64,000 nucleotides of DNA from Flavobacterium sp. CF108 (GCF_900129795.1 NZ_FQWW01000005.1:372001-436000), one strand, 5' to 3'; shown: positions 37,011-48,796, counted from the stretch's first letter. The notes: generated from the letters alone by a model not told the origin. Numbers and translations: made by a program.

Positions 37011-38288
37011 TTATTTGTTAGACTTAAAGTCTCTTAAAGGATGGCCAGTATAAATTTGTCTTGGTCTTCCTATTGGTTCTTTATTTTCACGCATTTCTTT
37101 CCATTGTGCAATCCATCCCGGAAGTCTGCCAATTGCGAACATAACAGTAAACATATCCGTTGGAATTCCTAATGCTCTGTAAATAATACCAGAATAGAAA
37201 TCAACGTTTGGATATAAATTTCTTGATTTGAAGTAATCATCCTCAAGAGCTGCTGATTCTAATTTTTTAGCAATTTCTAAAATCGGATCTTCAACACCTA
37301 AAGTCTCTAAAACTTCTTTAGCTGCTTTTTTAATGATTCTAGCTCTTGGATCAAAGTTTTTATAAACTCTATGACCAAATCCCATTAAACGGAATGGATC
37401 GTTTTTATCTTTAGCTTTTGCCAAGAATTTATCAGTATCTCCACCGTCCTTATTAATCTCCTCAAGCATTTCAAGTACTGCTTGGTTAGCCCCTCCGTGA
37501 AGTGGCCCCCAAAGAGCAGAAACTCCTGCAGAAATAGAAGCAAATAATCCAGCATGAGATGAACCTACCATTCTTACTGTAGATGTTGAACAGTTTTGCT
37601 CGTGATCTGCATGAAGAATAAACAATTTATCTAAAGCATCAACTACAACAGGATTTGCTGCATAAGGTCCTGTAGGCAATTTAAACATTAACTGCATAAA
37701 ATTCTCTACATAACCAGTTGTATTATCGTAGTAGTTTAACGGATAACCCATAGATTTTCTATAAGTCCAAGTAGCAATTACAAGAAATTTACCCATTGTT
37801 TTACAAATGGCTTCGTACATTTCTTTTTCATTTTCTACATTAACCGCTTTCGGATTAAATGCTGTTAAAGCACTTGTTAAAGCAGATAAAACGCCCATTG
37901 GGTGAGCTGTTTTTGGAAAACCATCAATGATATTTTTCATTTCTTCGTTTACCAAAGTATGTTTTTTAATACCATTTTCAAACTGCTCTAATTCCTGAGC
38001 TGTTGGCAATTCTCCGAAAATCAAAAGATAAGAAACTTCTAAGAAACTAGCTTTTTCTGCTAAATCTTCGATTGAATATCCTCTGTAACGTAAAATTCCT
38101 AGTTCTCCGTCTAAGAAAGTGATTTCACTTTTACAAGATCCAGAGTTTTTATATCCCGGATCAATTGTAATAATACCTGTTAAATCACGTAATTTGTTAA
38201 TATCGATAGCTGATTCATTTTCGCTTCCTGTGATTACTGGAAGTTCAATTTTTTGACCATCTACTTCTAATGTAGCTATTTTTGACAT
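37011..38288 (-). CDS. gltA: Citrate synthase (type II)
   Basis: 425 aa, typical of hexameric bacterial enzymes. HADHEQNCSTSTVRMVGSSH, LWGPLHGGANQAVLEML and MGFGHRVYKNFDPRA carry the catalytic His, His and, further on, Asp regions. It condenses acetyl-CoA with oxaloacetate in the TCA cycle. A TAgaTTTG -10-like box is at 38327-38334 (minus), 39 bases upstream, but a TTG at proper spacing is not evident. Confidence 0.97.
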   Translation of the reverse strand: MSKIATLEVDGQKIELPVITGSENESAIDINKLRDLTGIITIDPGYKNSGSCKSEITFLDGELGILRYRGYSIEDLAEKASFLEVSYLLIFGELPTAQELEQFENGIKKHTLVNEEMKNIIDGFPKTAHPMGVLSALTSALTAFNPKAVNVENEKEMYEAICKTMGKFLVIATWTYRKSMGYPLNYYDNTTGYVENFMQLMFKLPTGPYAANPVVVDALDKLFILHADHEQNCSTSTVRMVGSSHAGLFASISAGVSALWGPLHGGANQAVLEMLEEINKDGGDTDKFLAKAKDKNDPFRLMGFGHRVYKNFDPRARIIKKAAKEVLETLGVEDPILEIAKKLESAALEDDYFKSRNLYPNVDFYSGIIYRALGIPTDMFTVMFAIGRLPGWIAQWKEMRENKEPIGRPRQIYTGHPLRDFKSNK

Positions 38289-38326
38289 AATATAATCGGA
38301 AATAATTCTATAAAATAATAATTTAT

Positions 38327-38334
38327 CAAATCTA
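38327..38334 (-). promoter_or_regulatory. Possible -10 box (TAGATTTG) of gltA
   Basis: TAGATTTG on the minus strand matches TAnnTTTG. It lies between the eno terminator and the gltA start, so a promoter is expected here. The -33 region reads TAG rather than TTG. Confidence 0.45.
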
Positions 38335-38386
38335 AGGAATTTAAGACTAACTAAAAAAAGAATCCTGCTATGAATTTGTTAAAACC

Positions 38387-38419
38387 CAAAAAAAAACCAT
38401 TCGTTAACACGAATGGTTT
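38387..38419 (-). terminator. Intrinsic terminator after eno
   Basis: Ten-bp arms AAACCATTCG (38394-38403) and CGAATGGTTT (38410-38419) with a six-base loop, and a run of T on the minus strand starting within the descending arm. It lies 24 bp after the enolase stop codon. Confidence 0.87.
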
Positions 38420-38443
38420 CTTTTCAACATATAACTCTTACGA

Positions 38444-39748
<1,305 letters not shown>

Positions 39749-39838
39749 TTATTAATAGATTATAGATTTTTTTTCGAAATTAGAAAAATATTTAATATTA
39801 AAAACGTATTTTCTTTATTAAACACCTTTATTTATTAA

Positions 39839-40957
39839 CTACATCGTTTTAGACACAGCTAGTTTTATATTCTCAACAAATTGATCAAATAAATATGACG
39901 AATCATGTGGTCCCGGACTTGCTTCTGGGTGATATTGTACTGAAAAACAATTCTTATTTTTCATTCTCATACCTGCCACAGTCCCATCATTTAAATGTAA
40001 ATGTGTAATTTCTAAATCAGGGTGATTATCTAACTGCTCTTTATTTACAGCAAAACCGTGATTTTGAGACGTAATTTCACCTTTCCCTGTAATGATATTT
40101 TTTACCGGATGATTAATTCCACGATGTCCATTAAACATTTTATAAGTCTGAACACCATTTGCCAAAGCAATTACCTGATGCCCTAAACAGATTCCAAATA
40201 AAGGTCTATCCTCTGCAAGAATTTTCTTTGCCACTTCAATCGCTCCAAATAATGGATCTGGATCTCCAGGTCCATTTGACAAGAAAAACCCATCTGGATT
40301 AAACGAATTTAAATCTTCATAAGTTGAATTGTATGGAAAAACTTTAATGTAGCAGTCTCTCTTTGCAAGGTTTCTCAAAATGTTCTTTTTGATTCCAAGA
40401 TCAAGTGCCGAAATTTTATAAGCTGCATTTTCATCTCCAACAAAATATGGTTCAGTTGTAGAGACTTTAGAAGCCAATTCCAAACCTTCCATATTTGGAA
40501 CATTTTCCAGTTCTTTTTTCAAATCCTCAATTGAAGTTCCATCTGTACAAATAACAGCATTCATTGCTCCATTGTCACGAATATAACTTACAAGAGCTCT
40601 TGTATCAACATCAGAAATACAAATCAGATTTTGTTTCGTAAAGTAATCTTCCAGACTTCCAGAAGCACCTTCTCTAGAATAATTAAAGCTAAAGTTTTTA
40701 CAAACCAAACCAGCAATCTTGATGCTGTCTGATTCTACTTCTAAATCATTAACACCATAATTACCAATATGCGGATTAGTCGCAACCATAATTTGACCAA
40801 AATAAGAAGGGTCTGTAAAAATCTCCTGATATCCGGTCATTCCAGTATTAAAACAAACTTCACCAAAAGTTTTACCGCTGATTCCGATAGATTTACCATG
40901 AAAAATAGTTCCATCACTTAGTAATAAAATGGCGCTTTGTCGTGTTGTGTATTTCAT
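39839..40957 (-). CDS. carA: Carbamoyl-phosphate synthase small subunit
   Basis: 372 aa. The N-terminal CPSase_sm_chain domain (GISGKTFGEVCFNTGMTGYQ) is followed by a class I glutamine amidotransferase domain with nucleophilic Cys in FGICLGHQ and HPEASPGPHDS near the end. It supplies ammonia for arginine and pyrimidine synthesis; the large subunit gene is not in the window. A consensus promoter precedes it (41027-41057). Confidence 0.97.
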   Translation of the reverse strand: MKYTTRQSAILLLSDGTIFHGKSIGISGKTFGEVCFNTGMTGYQEIFTDPSYFGQIMVATNPHIGNYGVNDLEVESDSIKIAGLVCKNFSFNYSREGASGSLEDYFTKQNLICISDVDTRALVSYIRDNGAMNAVICTDGTSIEDLKKELENVPNMEGLELASKVSTTEPYFVGDENAAYKISALDLGIKKNILRNLAKRDCYIKVFPYNSTYEDLNSFNPDGFFLSNGPGDPDPLFGAIEVAKKILAEDRPLFGICLGHQVIALANGVQTYKMFNGHRGINHPVKNIITGKGEITSQNHGFAVNKEQLDNHPDLEITHLHLNDGTVAGMRMKNKNCFSVQYHPEASPGPHDSSYLFDQFVENIKLAVSKTM

Positions 40958-41026
40958 TCTTTAATTTGTATTGTTTTTAATCGTCTTATGAAACTTTTGA
41001 TGTTTCATTTGTAATTAGATATTTTG

Positions 41027-41057
41027 CAAATTTACTTCTTTAAAAGAGTGCTGCCAA
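41027..41057 (-). promoter_or_regulatory. Promoter of carA (TTG-N20-TAAATTTG)
   Basis: On the minus strand TTG (41055-41057), 20 bases, then TAAATTTG (41027-41034). This fits the Bacteroidota primary-sigma consensus. It lies just after the rplQ terminator and 70 bases before the carA start codon. Confidence 0.7.
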
Positions 41058-41121
41058 GATTTTTTAAATTTTTCATTCATAAAAATAAAACCTTGACACT
41101 GAAATAAGTTAAATTTTACTC

Positions 41122-41171
41122 TTCTAAAAAAAATCAAAAAAAAAGGATAAACTAAAAATTAGCTTATCCTT
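41122..41171 (-). terminator. Intrinsic terminator of the ribosomal supercluster (after rplQ)
   Basis: AAGGATAA (41143-41150) pairs with TTATCCTT (41164-41171), extended by CTAA/TTAG inside. On the minus strand nine T follow, then GA and a second T run. It starts about 29 bp after the rplQ stop. Confidence 0.9.
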
Positions 41172-41199
41172 GATTTCTATAGAATCATTACTTTCATAA

Positions 41200-41658
41200 T
41201 TATTCAGAAGCTTCAGAAGCAGTACCTTCAGCTTTCTTAGCTTTACCACCACGACGGCTTTTAGCTTTTTTAACTTCTTTTTTACCTCCATTGTAAAGTT
41301 CATTGAAATCTACAAGTTCGATCATCGCCATATCAGCATTATCTCCCAAACGATTTCCAACTTTAATGATACGAGTGTATCCACCTGGACGGTCTCCAAC
41401 TTTAGCTGCTACATCTCTGAACAAGTCAGTTACTGCATATTTGCTGCGTAAGTAAGCAAAAACAATACGACGGTTGTGAGTCGTATCTTCTTTTGATTTT
41501 GTGATTAAAGGCTCAACGAATTGTTTAAGCGCTTTTGCTTTAGCAACAGTAGTGTTAATACGTTTGTGCTCAATAAGAGAACAAGCCATATTAGCCAACA
41601 TAGCTTTTCTATGTCCAGTCTGTCTGCTTAAGTGGTTGAATTTTTTTCCGTGTCTCAT
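41200..41658 (-). CDS. rplQ: Ribosomal protein L17
   Basis: 152 aa. [20 protein letters not shown] is the L17 N-terminus. A Lys/Arg-rich tail with a low-complexity end ([12 protein letters not shown]) extends past the conserved domain, making it longer than E. coli L17. Last gene of the alpha unit, 62 bp after rpoA. Confidence 0.97.
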   Translation of the reverse strand: MRHGKKFNHLSRQTGHRKAMLANMACSLIEHKRINTTVAKAKALKQFVEPLITKSKEDTTHNRRIVFAYLRSKYAVTDLFRDVAAKVGDRPGGYTRIIKVGNRLGDNADMAMIELVDFNELYNGGKKEVKKAKSRRGGKAKKAEGTASEASE

Positions 41659-41720
41659 GACGTGTTTTTTTTATCTTCATCTTGCTACAATCCACTATGG
41701 AGAGCAAAATATGAAGTAAA

Positions 41721-42713
41721 TTATTCTTTATCTAATTTGTATTTAGCTAAATCCATTCCGAAAGTTAAATTCTTCACTGCAACAAGTTCATCAAGTTCAG
41801 TTAAAGATTTTTTACCAAAATTACGGAATTTCATTAGGTCATTTTTATTGAACGATACTAAATCACCAAGTGTATCAACTTCAGCCGCTTTCAAGCAATT
41901 TAATGCTCTTACAGATAAATCCATATCAACAAGCTTAGTTTTAAGCAATTGTCTCATATGCAATGACTCTTCATCATACGATTCTGTTTGTGCAATTTCG
42001 TCAGCCTCAAGTGTAATTCTTTCATCAGAAAACAACATGAAATGGTGAATTAAAACTTTAGCAGCTTCAGTAAGAGCATCTTTTGGATTAATAGATCCAT
42101 CAGTTTTGATTTCAAAAACTAATTTTTCGTAATCTGTTTTTTGCTCTACACGGAAATTTTCGATTGCATATTTTACATTTTTTACCGGAGTAAAAATAGA
42201 ATCTGTAAAAATCGTTCCAATTGCAGCATTTTGTTTTTTGTTCTCCTCAGCAGGAACGTATCCTCTACCTTTTTCGATTGTTAAATCGAAGTTCAATTTG
42301 ATTTTAGAATCTAAATTACAGATAACAAGGTCTGGATTCAAAACTTGAAAACCTGAGATAAATTTTTGAAAATCACCTGCTGTTAATTGATCTTTACCAG
42401 AAACAGAAATTGTAACTGATTCATTATCGATATCTTCAATTTGACGTTTGAAACGTACTTGTTTTAGATTAAGGATAATTTCGGTAACATCTTCAACAAC
42501 ACCTGAAATAGTAGAAAACTCATGATCTACACCTTCGATACGAACAGATGTAATTGCATAACCTTCTAACGCTGAAAGCAAAACTCTTCTAAGTGCATTA
42601 CCAACTGTCAATCCATAACCAGGTTCTAAAGGTCTAAATTCGAATTTACCTTCAAAATCGGTTGAATCGATCATGATAACTTTATCGGGCTTTTGAAAAT
42701 TAAATATTGCCAT
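41721..42713 (-). CDS. rpoA: RNA polymerase alpha subunit
   Basis: 330 aa. The N-terminal assembly domain has [25 protein letters not shown], and the C-terminal domain [27 protein letters not shown] helix-hairpin-helix contacts DNA and activators. Full length, 21 bp after rpsD, as in most bacteria. Confidence 0.98.
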   Translation of the reverse strand: MAIFNFQKPDKVIMIDSTDFEGKFEFRPLEPGYGLTVGNALRRVLLSALEGYAITSVRIEGVDHEFSTISGVVEDVTEIILNLKQVRFKRQIEDIDNESVTISVSGKDQLTAGDFQKFISGFQVLNPDLVICNLDSKIKLNFDLTIEKGRGYVPAEENKKQNAAIGTIFTDSIFTPVKNVKYAIENFRVEQKTDYEKLVFEIKTDGSINPKDALTEAAKVLIHHFMLFSDERITLEADEIAQTESYDEESLHMRQLLKTKLVDMDLSVRALNCLKAAEVDTLGDLVSFNKNDLMKFRNFGKKSLTELDELVAVKNLTFGMDLAKYKLDKE

Positions 42714-42734
42714 AAATTTCGACTAAGTCAATTA

Positions 42735-43340
42735 TTATTTGTTGTACAACTCTACGATTAATTGTTCTTTAATGTTTTCTGGAATTTGAAGTCTCGCAGG
42801 TACAGAAACAAAAGTTCCTTCTTTAAGATCATTGTTCCAAGTAATCCATTCATAAACATGACTTGAATTTGATAAAGAACGCTCGATAGCCTCTAAAGAT
42901 TTAGATTTTTCACGAACTGCAACTTTATCACCAGGCTTAAGGTGGTAAGAAGGAATATTAACAACTTCACCGTTTACTGTAATGTGTCTGTGAGATACTA
43001 TTTGACGAGCACCTCTTCTAGATGGAGCAATTCCCATTCTAAAAACAACATTATCTAATCTTGCTTCACATAGTTGTAATAAAACTTCACCAGTAACTCC
43101 TTTAGTAGCTGATGCTTTTTCGAATAAATTTCTGAATTGTTTTTCTAAAATTCCGTAAGAATATTTAGCTTTTTGCTTTTCCATTAACTGAACAGCGTAC
43201 TCAGATTTTTTTCCTCTTTTTTTAGCCATCCCGTGTTGTCCAGGTGGGTAATTTCTTTTTTCGAAAGATTTATCATCTCCGAAGATTGCTTCGCCAAATT
43301 TACGAGCGATTCTTGTGCTAGGACCAGTATATCTTGCCAT
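42735..43340 (-). CDS. rpsD: Ribosomal protein S4
   Basis: 201 aa. [33 protein letters not shown] and the S4 domain [20 protein letters not shown] / [11 protein letters not shown]. The N-terminus has no cysteine cluster, so this is the zinc-free form. An 89-base spacer separates it from rpsK. S4 autoregulates alpha operons in other bacteria; no clear structure was recognised here. Confidence 0.98.
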   Translation of the reverse strand: MARYTGPSTRIARKFGEAIFGDDKSFEKRNYPPGQHGMAKKRGKKSEYAVQLMEKQKAKYSYGILEKQFRNLFEKASATKGVTGEVLLQLCEARLDNVVFRMGIAPSRRGARQIVSHRHITVNGEVVNIPSYHLKPGDKVAVREKSKSLEAIERSLSNSSHVYEWITWNNDLKEGTFVSVPARLQIPENIKEQLIVELYNK

Positions 43341-43429
43341 TTTGAATTGTTTAAGATTGAGATTATGAATTCAGGTCTTATCCTTCGATAATCTATTTTC
43401 AATCTAGGTTATACTATAAATTTTGAGTA

Positions 43430-43813
43430 TTAAACTCTACGTCTTTTAGGAGGACGACATCCGTTGTGAGGCATTGGAGTAACGTCGATAATCTCAGTAA
43501 CTTCAATTCCACCGTTATGAATAGAACGGATAGCAGACTCACGTCCGTTTCCTGGTCCTTTTACATAAACTTTTACTTTTTTAAGTCCAGCCTCAAGAGC
43601 TACTTTACTACAATCTTCTGCTGCCATTTGAGCTGCGTACGGAGTATTCTTTTTAGAACCTCTGAAACCCATTTTTCCAGCTGAAGACCAAGCAATAACT
43701 TCACCTTTCTTATTTGTCAAAGAAATAATAATATTGTTAAAAGTAGAAGAAACATGAGCTTCACCCGTTGATTCAACGATAACTTTACGTTTTTTTGCAG
43801 TTGCTTTAGCCAT
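43430..43813 (-). CDS. rpsK: Ribosomal protein S11
   Basis: 127 aa. [40 protein letters not shown] and [16 protein letters not shown] are diagnostic. Platform protein of the 30S subunit, 8 bp after rpsM. Confidence 0.98.
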   Translation of the reverse strand: MAKATAKKRKVIVESTGEAHVSSTFNNIIISLTNKKGEVIAWSSAGKMGFRGSKKNTPYAAQMAAEDCSKVALEAGLKKVKVYVKGPGNGRESAIRSIHNGGIEVTEIIDVTPMPHNGCRPPKRRRV

Positions 43814-43821
43814 ATTACTTA

Positions 43822-44196
43822 TTATTTAGTTGCTTTTTTCTTGTTAGCAACAGTTTTTCTTTTTCCTTTTCTAGTTCTAGAGTTGTTTTTAGTTCTTTGA
43901 CCTCTTAATGGAAGACCAGATCTATGACGAATTCCTCTATAACAACCAATATCCATTAAACGTTTGATGTTTAAAGAAACTTCAGAACGTAACTCTCCTT
44001 CAATTTTGTAAAATGAAACAGCATCACGAATCGCTCCGATCTCGTCATCATTCCAATCTTGAACTTTTTTATCTTGGCTAACTTGAGCTTTCTCTAAAAT
44101 CTCAATAGCTCTACTTTTTCCTAATCCGAAGATGTAGGTAAGTGCTATAACACCTCTCTTGTTTTTTGGGATATCTACCCCTGCTATTCTTGCCAT
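43822..44196 (-). CDS. rpsM: Ribosomal protein S13
   Basis: 124 aa. [34 protein letters not shown] and [20 protein letters not shown]. Contacts 16S rRNA in the head and the P-site tRNA. It follows rpmJ by 2 bp. Confidence 0.98.
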   Translation of the reverse strand: MARIAGVDIPKNKRGVIALTYIFGLGKSRAIEILEKAQVSQDKKVQDWNDDEIGAIRDAVSFYKIEGELRSEVSLNIKRLMDIGCYRGIRHRSGLPLRGQRTKNNSRTRKGKRKTVANKKKATK

Positions 44197-44198
44197 AA

Positions 44199-44315
44199 TT
44201 ATCCTTGTCTTTGTTTAAATCTAGGATTCTTTTTGTTTATCACGTACAATCTTCCTTTTCTACGCACGATAATGCACTCGGCACTTCTCTTTTTTACTGA
44301 TGCTCTAACTTTCAT
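44199..44315 (-). CDS. rpmJ: Ribosomal protein L36, zinc-ligand-poor form
   Basis: 38 codons from ATG at 44315 to TAA at 44199: begins [20 protein letters not shown] and ends NPRFKQRQG. The usual L36 zinc ligands (C11, C14, C27, H32) are reduced to C14; positions 11, 27 and 32 are Ser, Asn and Arg. So it is a C-minus paralogue that should not bind zinc. It lies in the normal infA-rpmJ-rpsM order with short gaps (12 and 2 bp). Confidence 0.96.
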
Positions 44316-44327
44316 AGTGAATATCCT

Positions 44328-44543
44328 TTAATATCGATAAGTAATTCTTGCTTTTGACAAATCGTAAGGACTCATTTCTAGTTTCACTTTATCACCAGGT
44401 AATAATTTGATATAATGCATACGCATTTTTCCAGAAATATGAGCAATTACAATATGTCCATTTTCTAACTCCACACGGAACATTGCATTAGATAATGCTT
44501 CAATGATTGATCCGTCTTGTTCTATTGCTGATTGTTTTGCCAT
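44328..44543 (-). CDS. infA: Translation initiation factor IF-1
   Basis: 71 aa, S1/OB fold: [42 protein letters not shown], and ARITYRY at the end. Binds the A site of the 30S during initiation. 7 bp after secY. Confidence 0.97.
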   Translation of the reverse strand: MAKQSAIEQDGSIIEALSNAMFRVELENGHIVIAHISGKMRMHYIKLLPGDKVKLEMSPYDLSKARITYRY

Positions 44544-44550
44544 AAATATA

Positions 44551-45897
44551 TTAAGCTACTGCTTTTCTATTTTTACCAGTCTTCATTAAACCATCATAAT
44601 GTTTGTTTAACAAGTATGAATTGATTTGTTGAATAGTGTCTATCGCAACTCCAACCATAATTATTAATGAGGTACCTCCAAAAAACATTGCCCAAGATTG
44701 TTGTACATCCATAATACTTACAACAATAGCTGGGAACACAGCAATCAAAGCAAGGAATAAAGATCCTGGGAAAGTTATTAAAGACATCACTTTATCAAGA
44801 AATTCAGAAGTTTCAGCTCCAGGACGAACTCCAGGAATAAAACCACCACTTCTTTTTAAATCATCAGCCATTTTGTTAGTAGGTACAGTGATCGCAGTAT
44901 AAAAGAATGTAAATACAATAATTAAAGTTGCAAAAACAAAATTATACCAGAAACCAAACATATTACTAAATGCACCAACAATAGATTGTGATGTGTCTGA
45001 TTTAGACAATCCAGCTACTGCTGCAGGGATAAACATAATTGCCTGAGCAAAAATGATAGGCATAACTCCAGAAGCATTAAGCTTAAGAGGAATCCACTGT
45101 CTGTTACCACCTGCTAAATCTTGCTCATAGTCACCAGTTGTAGTACGACGAGCGTATTGAACCGGGATTCTACGTACCGCCATTGTAAGCAATACACAAG
45201 AAATGATTACCAATAACCACACAATAATTTCAATAACTAACAACATTGGACCTCCATTGTTATTGGTAACTCTCGTTGTAAACTCTTGAATAAAAGCTTG
45301 CGGTAAACGAGCTAGGATACCAACCATAATTAATAATGAAATTCCATTTCCAATACCTTTATCCGTAATTTTTTCACCAAGCCACATAGCAAAAATTGTA
45401 CCAGTAACTAAGATGATAACAGAAGAGAACAAAAATTCAGGTGAATTAAATCCTAGTAAGAATGCACTTCCAGGTAACGTTCTGTATAAATTATAGATAT
45501 AAGTTGGACCTTGAACCAGTGTAATAGCTATAGTCAACCAACGAGTGATTTGGTTAATCTTTTTTCTACCACTCTCTCCATCGTTTTGAAGTTTTTGCAA
45601 ATAAGGAATCGCAATTCCCATTAACTGAACAACAATAGATGCAGAAATATAAGGCATAATACCTAAAGCAAAAACTGAAGCTTTAGAGAAAGCACCTCCT
45701 GTAAACATGTCTAGGATAGATCCTAAACCATTTTTAGTTTGTCCCGCTAAACCTGTTAATTGAGTTGCGTCAATTCCAGGCAGCGTTACATGTGCACCAA
45801 AACGATATACCAAAAGCAATCCTAATGTAATTAAGATTCTGTTTTTCAGTTCTTCGATTTTCCAAACATTACTTATTGATTCAATAAATTTCTTCAT
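44551..45897 (-). CDS. secY: Protein translocase subunit SecY
   Basis: 448 aa with ten membrane segments. [16 protein letters not shown] (TM1), [14 protein letters not shown] (TM2 end), [14 protein letters not shown], and the cytoplasmic loop [38 protein letters not shown]. Core of the Sec channel. Normal position between rplO and infA. Confidence 0.98.
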   Translation of the reverse strand: MKKFIESISNVWKIEELKNRILITLGLLLVYRFGAHVTLPGIDATQLTGLAGQTKNGLGSILDMFTGGAFSKASVFALGIMPYISASIVVQLMGIAIPYLQKLQNDGESGRKKINQITRWLTIAITLVQGPTYIYNLYRTLPGSAFLLGFNSPEFLFSSVIILVTGTIFAMWLGEKITDKGIGNGISLLIMVGILARLPQAFIQEFTTRVTNNNGGPMLLVIEIIVWLLVIISCVLLTMAVRRIPVQYARRTTTGDYEQDLAGGNRQWIPLKLNASGVMPIIFAQAIMFIPAAVAGLSKSDTSQSIVGAFSNMFGFWYNFVFATLIIVFTFFYTAITVPTNKMADDLKRSGGFIPGVRPGAETSEFLDKVMSLITFPGSLFLALIAVFPAIVVSIMDVQQSWAMFFGGTSLIIMVGVAIDTIQQINSYLLNKHYDGLMKTGKNRKAVA

Positions 45898-45910
45898 CTT
45901 AATAGATAAG

Positions 45911-46363
45911 TTATATAGTTACAGCTTCTCCACCAGCAGCTTCAATAGCAGCTTTTGCAGTAGCAGTAAATTTGTGGGCAGTTACTTTTAATTTTGCTTT
46001 CAATTCTCCTCTACCTAAAATCTTAACGATTTCATTTTTGGTAGCTAGACGATTTGCTACGAAATCTGTCATAGAAACAGAATCAGTAATCACACCATTG
46101 TCTACTAATAATTGAAGCGTATCTAAATTAACACCTTCGTATTCTTTACGATTGATGTTTGTGAAACCAAACTTAGGTACACGTCTTTGAAGTGGCATTT
46201 GTCCTCCCTCAAAACCAATCTTTTTAGAATAACCAGAACGAGATTTTGCTCCTTTGTGACCTCTTGCAGAAGTACCACCTTTTCCAGAACCTTCTCCTCT
46301 ACCTAATCTTTTATTTTGATTGTGCGTTGACCCTTCAGCTGGTTGTAAGTTACTTAAATTCAT
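45911..46363 (-). CDS. rplO: Ribosomal protein L15
   Basis: 150 aa. MNLSNLQPAEGSTHNQNKRL, GRGEGSGKGGTSARGHKGAKSR-type glycine/arginine-rich N-terminus, and a globular C-terminus. Typical length; 11 bp after rpmD. Confidence 0.98.
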   Translation of the reverse strand: MNLSNLQPAEGSTHNQNKRLGRGEGSGKGGTSARGHKGAKSRSGYSKKIGFEGGQMPLQRRVPKFGFTNINRKEYEGVNLDTLQLLVDNGVITDSVSMTDFVANRLATKNEIVKILGRGELKAKLKVTAHKFTATAKAAIEAAGGEAVTI

Positions 46364-46374
46364 AACAGTATTTG

Positions 46375-46557
46375 TTATTTAGCTTCTTCTACAGAAACTA
46401 AGTGTTTAACTTTGTTTATCATACCAAGGATAGCAGGGTTTGAATCATGCTCTACAACTTGTCCCATTTTACGTAGACCTAAAGCTTCTAATCCTCTTTT
46501 TTGAGAAAGAGGGCAGTTGATTTTGCTTCTTACTTGTTTTACTAATAATTTAGCCAT
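46375..46557 (-). CDS. rpmD: Ribosomal protein L30
   Basis: 60 aa. [27 protein letters not shown] core and [20 protein letters not shown]. Normal rpsE-rpmD-rplO placement. Confidence 0.97.
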   Translation of the reverse strand: MAKLLVKQVRSKINCPLSQKRGLEALGLRKMGQVVEHDSNPAILGMINKVKHLVSVEEAK

Positions 46558-46569
46558 AATTTCCTTGAA

Positions 46570-47091
46570 TTAACCTTTAAAAACTTTTTCTAAAGAAACA
46601 CCTCTTTGTTTTGCAACAGTGTGAGCGCTTCTCATTTGTAATAAAGCATCAAAAGTTGCCTTAACTACGTTATGAGGATTTGATGATCCTTGAGATTTAG
46701 ATAATACATCGTGAATACCTACTGATTCAAGAACTGAACGAACAGCTCCACCAGCAATAACTCCTGTACCATGAGAAGCAGGAATCAAGAATACACGTGC
46801 ACCACCGAATTTACCTTTTTGTTCGTGAGGAACAGATTGTCCATTCAAAGGAATTTTTACTAAATTTTTCTTAGCATCTTCTACTGCTTTCGCAATTGCT
46901 TCAGAAACGTCTTTAGATTTTCCTAATCCGTGACCAACTACTCCATTTTCATCACCTACAACTACAATAGCAGAAAAACCGAAAGCTCTACCTCCTTTTG
47001 TAACTTTAGTAACACGATTAACACTTACCAGACGATCTTTAAGTTCAAGACCACTTGGTTTTACCAATTCTACATTTTTGTATTTAGACAT
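46570..47091 (-). CDS. rpsE: Ribosomal protein S5
   Basis: 173 aa. [21 protein letters not shown] (dsRNA-binding-like domain, site of spectinomycin-resistance changes in other bacteria) and [19 protein letters not shown]. 6 bp after rplR. Confidence 0.98.
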   Translation of the reverse strand: MSKYKNVELVKPSGLELKDRLVSVNRVTKVTKGGRAFGFSAIVVVGDENGVVGHGLGKSKDVSEAIAKAVEDAKKNLVKIPLNGQSVPHEQKGKFGGARVFLIPASHGTGVIAGGAVRSVLESVGIHDVLSKSQGSSNPHNVVKATFDALLQMRSAHTVAKQRGVSLEKVFKG

Positions 47092-47097
47092 AATATA

Positions 47098-47448
47098 TTA
47101 GAATTTAAGTCCAGCCGCTCTTGCGCCTTCTGCTAATGATTTAATACGACCGTGATACAAATAACCACCTCTATCAAAAGTGATTGTTTCGATCCCAGCT
47201 TTTAACGCTTTCTCTGCAACTAATTTTCCAACAGCAGCAGCTACTTCAACGTTAGTACCTTTTCCTATTTCTTTTTCTCTTGAAGATGCAGCTAAAATAG
47301 TAACTCCATTTACATCATCAATAAGTTGAGCGTAAATTTCTTTGTTACTTCTAAATACAGATAGTCTTGGGTTAGCAGCAGTACCACTAATCGATTTTCT
47401 AATTCTGAATCTAATTCTCTGTCTTCTATCAGATTTTGTTAATGACAT
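47098..47448 (-). CDS. rplR: Ribosomal protein L18
   Basis: 116 aa. [21 protein letters not shown], ending with [25 protein letters not shown] motif ([11 protein letters not shown]). 5S rRNA-binding protein. Confidence 0.98.
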   Translation of the reverse strand: MSLTKSDRRQRIRFRIRKSISGTAANPRLSVFRSNKEIYAQLIDDVNGVTILAASSREKEIGKGTNVEVAAAVGKLVAEKALKAGIETITFDRGGYLYHGRIKSLAEGARAAGLKF

Positions 47449-47459
47449 AATCTTATTTT

Positions 47460-48002
47460 TTAAGCTGATTTACCTGCTTTTCTTCTTAATACTTCACCCA
47501 CAAATTTAACACCTTTTCCTTTGTATGGCTCAGGCTTACGGAAACCTCTGATTTTCGCAGCAACCTGTCCTAAAAGTTGTTTGTCAAATGATGTTAATTT
47601 TACGATAGGGTTTTTACCTTTTTCAGATATTGTTTCTAAAACTACTTCCGGAGCAATTTCTAAAACAATATTGTGAGAATATCCAAGAGCTAAATCTAAT
47701 TTTTGACCTTGGTTTGAAGCTCTATAACCAACTCCAACTAATTCAAGTTCTTTTGTAAAACCTTCATTTACACCAACAATCATATTATTGATTAATGATC
47801 TGTATAATCCGTGTTTTGCTCTTTGGTCTTTATGATCAGACGATCTTTCTACTTGTACTTGATCGCCTTCAACTTTTACATCTACGTCCGAAAACTCCTG
47901 AGTTAGTTGACCTTTTTTTCCTTTTACTGTAATGATACCGTCTTTAACTTCTACAGTTACGCCAGCAGGGATTACAATTGGGCTTTTACCTATTCTTGAC
48001 AT
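47460..48002 (-). CDS. rplF: Ribosomal protein L6
   Basis: 180 aa. [19 protein letters not shown] start, and the C-terminal signature [17 protein letters not shown]. 18 bp after rpsH. Confidence 0.98.
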   Translation of the reverse strand: MSRIGKSPIVIPAGVTVEVKDGIITVKGKKGQLTQEFSDVDVKVEGDQVQVERSSDHKDQRAKHGLYRSLINNMIVGVNEGFTKELELVGVGYRASNQGQKLDLALGYSHNIVLEIAPEVVLETISEKGKNPIVKLTSFDKQLLGQVAAKIRGFRKPEPYKGKGVKFVGEVLRRKAGKSA

Positions 48003-48020
48003 CTTATCTAGTCTTTAAAA

Positions 48021-48419
48021 TTAGTATACGTAACAAATTACTTCACCACCTACATTTAATTGTTTCGCTTGTTTTCCAGTCATAAGACCTTTTGAAGTTG
48101 AAACAATTGCAATTCCTAATCCGTTAAGGATTCTTGGTAATTTGGCAGCACCTGCATATTTACGTAAACCAGGTTTACTAATTCTTTGGATATCTTTAAT
48201 TACAGGCTCTTTAGTATCTTTATCATACTTTAAAGCAATTTTGATAGAACCTTGAACAGTGTTCGTTTCAAATTTGTAACTCAAGATATAACCTTGATCA
48301 AATAAGATCTTAGTTATTTCTTTTTTAAGATTAGAAGCTGGAATTTCAACAACTTTGTGGTTTGCAGCCACAGCGTTACGAACTCTAGTCAAATAATCTG
48401 CAATAGGATCTGTATACAT
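48021..48419 (-). CDS. rpsH: Ribosomal protein S8
   Basis: 132 aa from ATG at 48419 (MYTDPIADYLTRVRNAV); an upstream in-frame ATG at 48455 gives an unlikely 12-residue extension that would cross the leader hairpin. GLGIAIVSTSKGLMTGKQAK is the C-terminal signature. The leader carries its own promoter and a hairpin. S8 is the translational repressor of the spc operon in E. coli; whether this leader is its target is unknown. Confidence 0.96.
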   Translation of the reverse strand: MYTDPIADYLTRVRNAVAANHKVVEIPASNLKKEITKILFDQGYILSYKFETNTVQGSIKIALKYDKDTKEPVIKDIQRISKPGLRKYAGAAKLPRILNGLGIAIVSTSKGLMTGKQAKQLNVGGEVICYVY

Positions 48420-48443
48420 ATGTATTTGATTGCGATTATGGTT

Positions 48444-48467
48444 TTCGGGAGACACCCGCCTCCCGAA
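48444..48467. promoter_or_regulatory. Hairpin in the rpsH leader
   Basis: Perfect 8-bp arms TTCGGGAG / CTCCCGAA (48444-48451, 48460-48467) around an eight-base GC-rich loop, in otherwise AT-rich DNA. It is 25 bases before the rpsH start and downstream of a consensus promoter. No T-run follows on the minus strand, so it is more like a regulatory or processing element than a terminator. Confidence 0.65.
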
Positions 48468-48499
48468 CCTTTAATCAATTAAAATTATTTTTTGGTTTG

Positions 48500-48530
48500 C
48501 AAAAGTAGTAACTTATTGCGAGATTACCAA
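48500..48530 (-). promoter_or_regulatory. Internal promoter before rpsH (TTG-N20-TACTTTTG)
   Basis: Minus strand: TTG at 48528-48530, 20 bases, TACTTTTG at 48500-48507. It overlaps the last codons of rpsN and starts a leader of about 75 bases before the rpsH ATG, containing the 48444-48467 hairpin. Confidence 0.65.
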
Positions 48531-48793
48531 GATGCCTTTTTAACTCCAGGAATTAATCCATTATTAGCCATCTCACGGAAAGTTACACGCGAAATACCAA
48601 ATTGACGGATATAACCTCTTGGTCTACCTGTTAATTTACAACGATTGTGCAAACGAACTGGTGAAGCATTTTTAGGTAATTTTTGTAAGCCTTCATAATC
48701 TCCAGCTTCTAATAAAGCTTTTCTTTTTTCAGCATACTTAGCTACCGTTTTCTCTCTTTTCACCTCACGGGCTTTCATTGATTCTTTAGCCAT
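48524..48793 (-). CDS. rpsN: Ribosomal protein S14 (long, zinc-free type)
   Basis: 89 aa. [40 protein letters not shown] and [11 protein letters not shown]. The CxxC pairs of the short zinc form are missing. 3 bp after rplE; a 104-bp gap with promoter and hairpin follows. Confidence 0.98.
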   Translation of the reverse strand: MAKESMKAREVKREKTVAKYAEKRKALLEAGDYEGLQKLPKNASPVRLHNRCKLTGRPRGYIRQFGISRVTFREMANNGLIPGVKKASW

Positions 48794-48796
48794 GTC

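Noticed and set aside
48420..48455. Upstream ATG for rpsH
   Set aside because: It would add twelve residues not found in S8 and place the start inside the leader hairpin.
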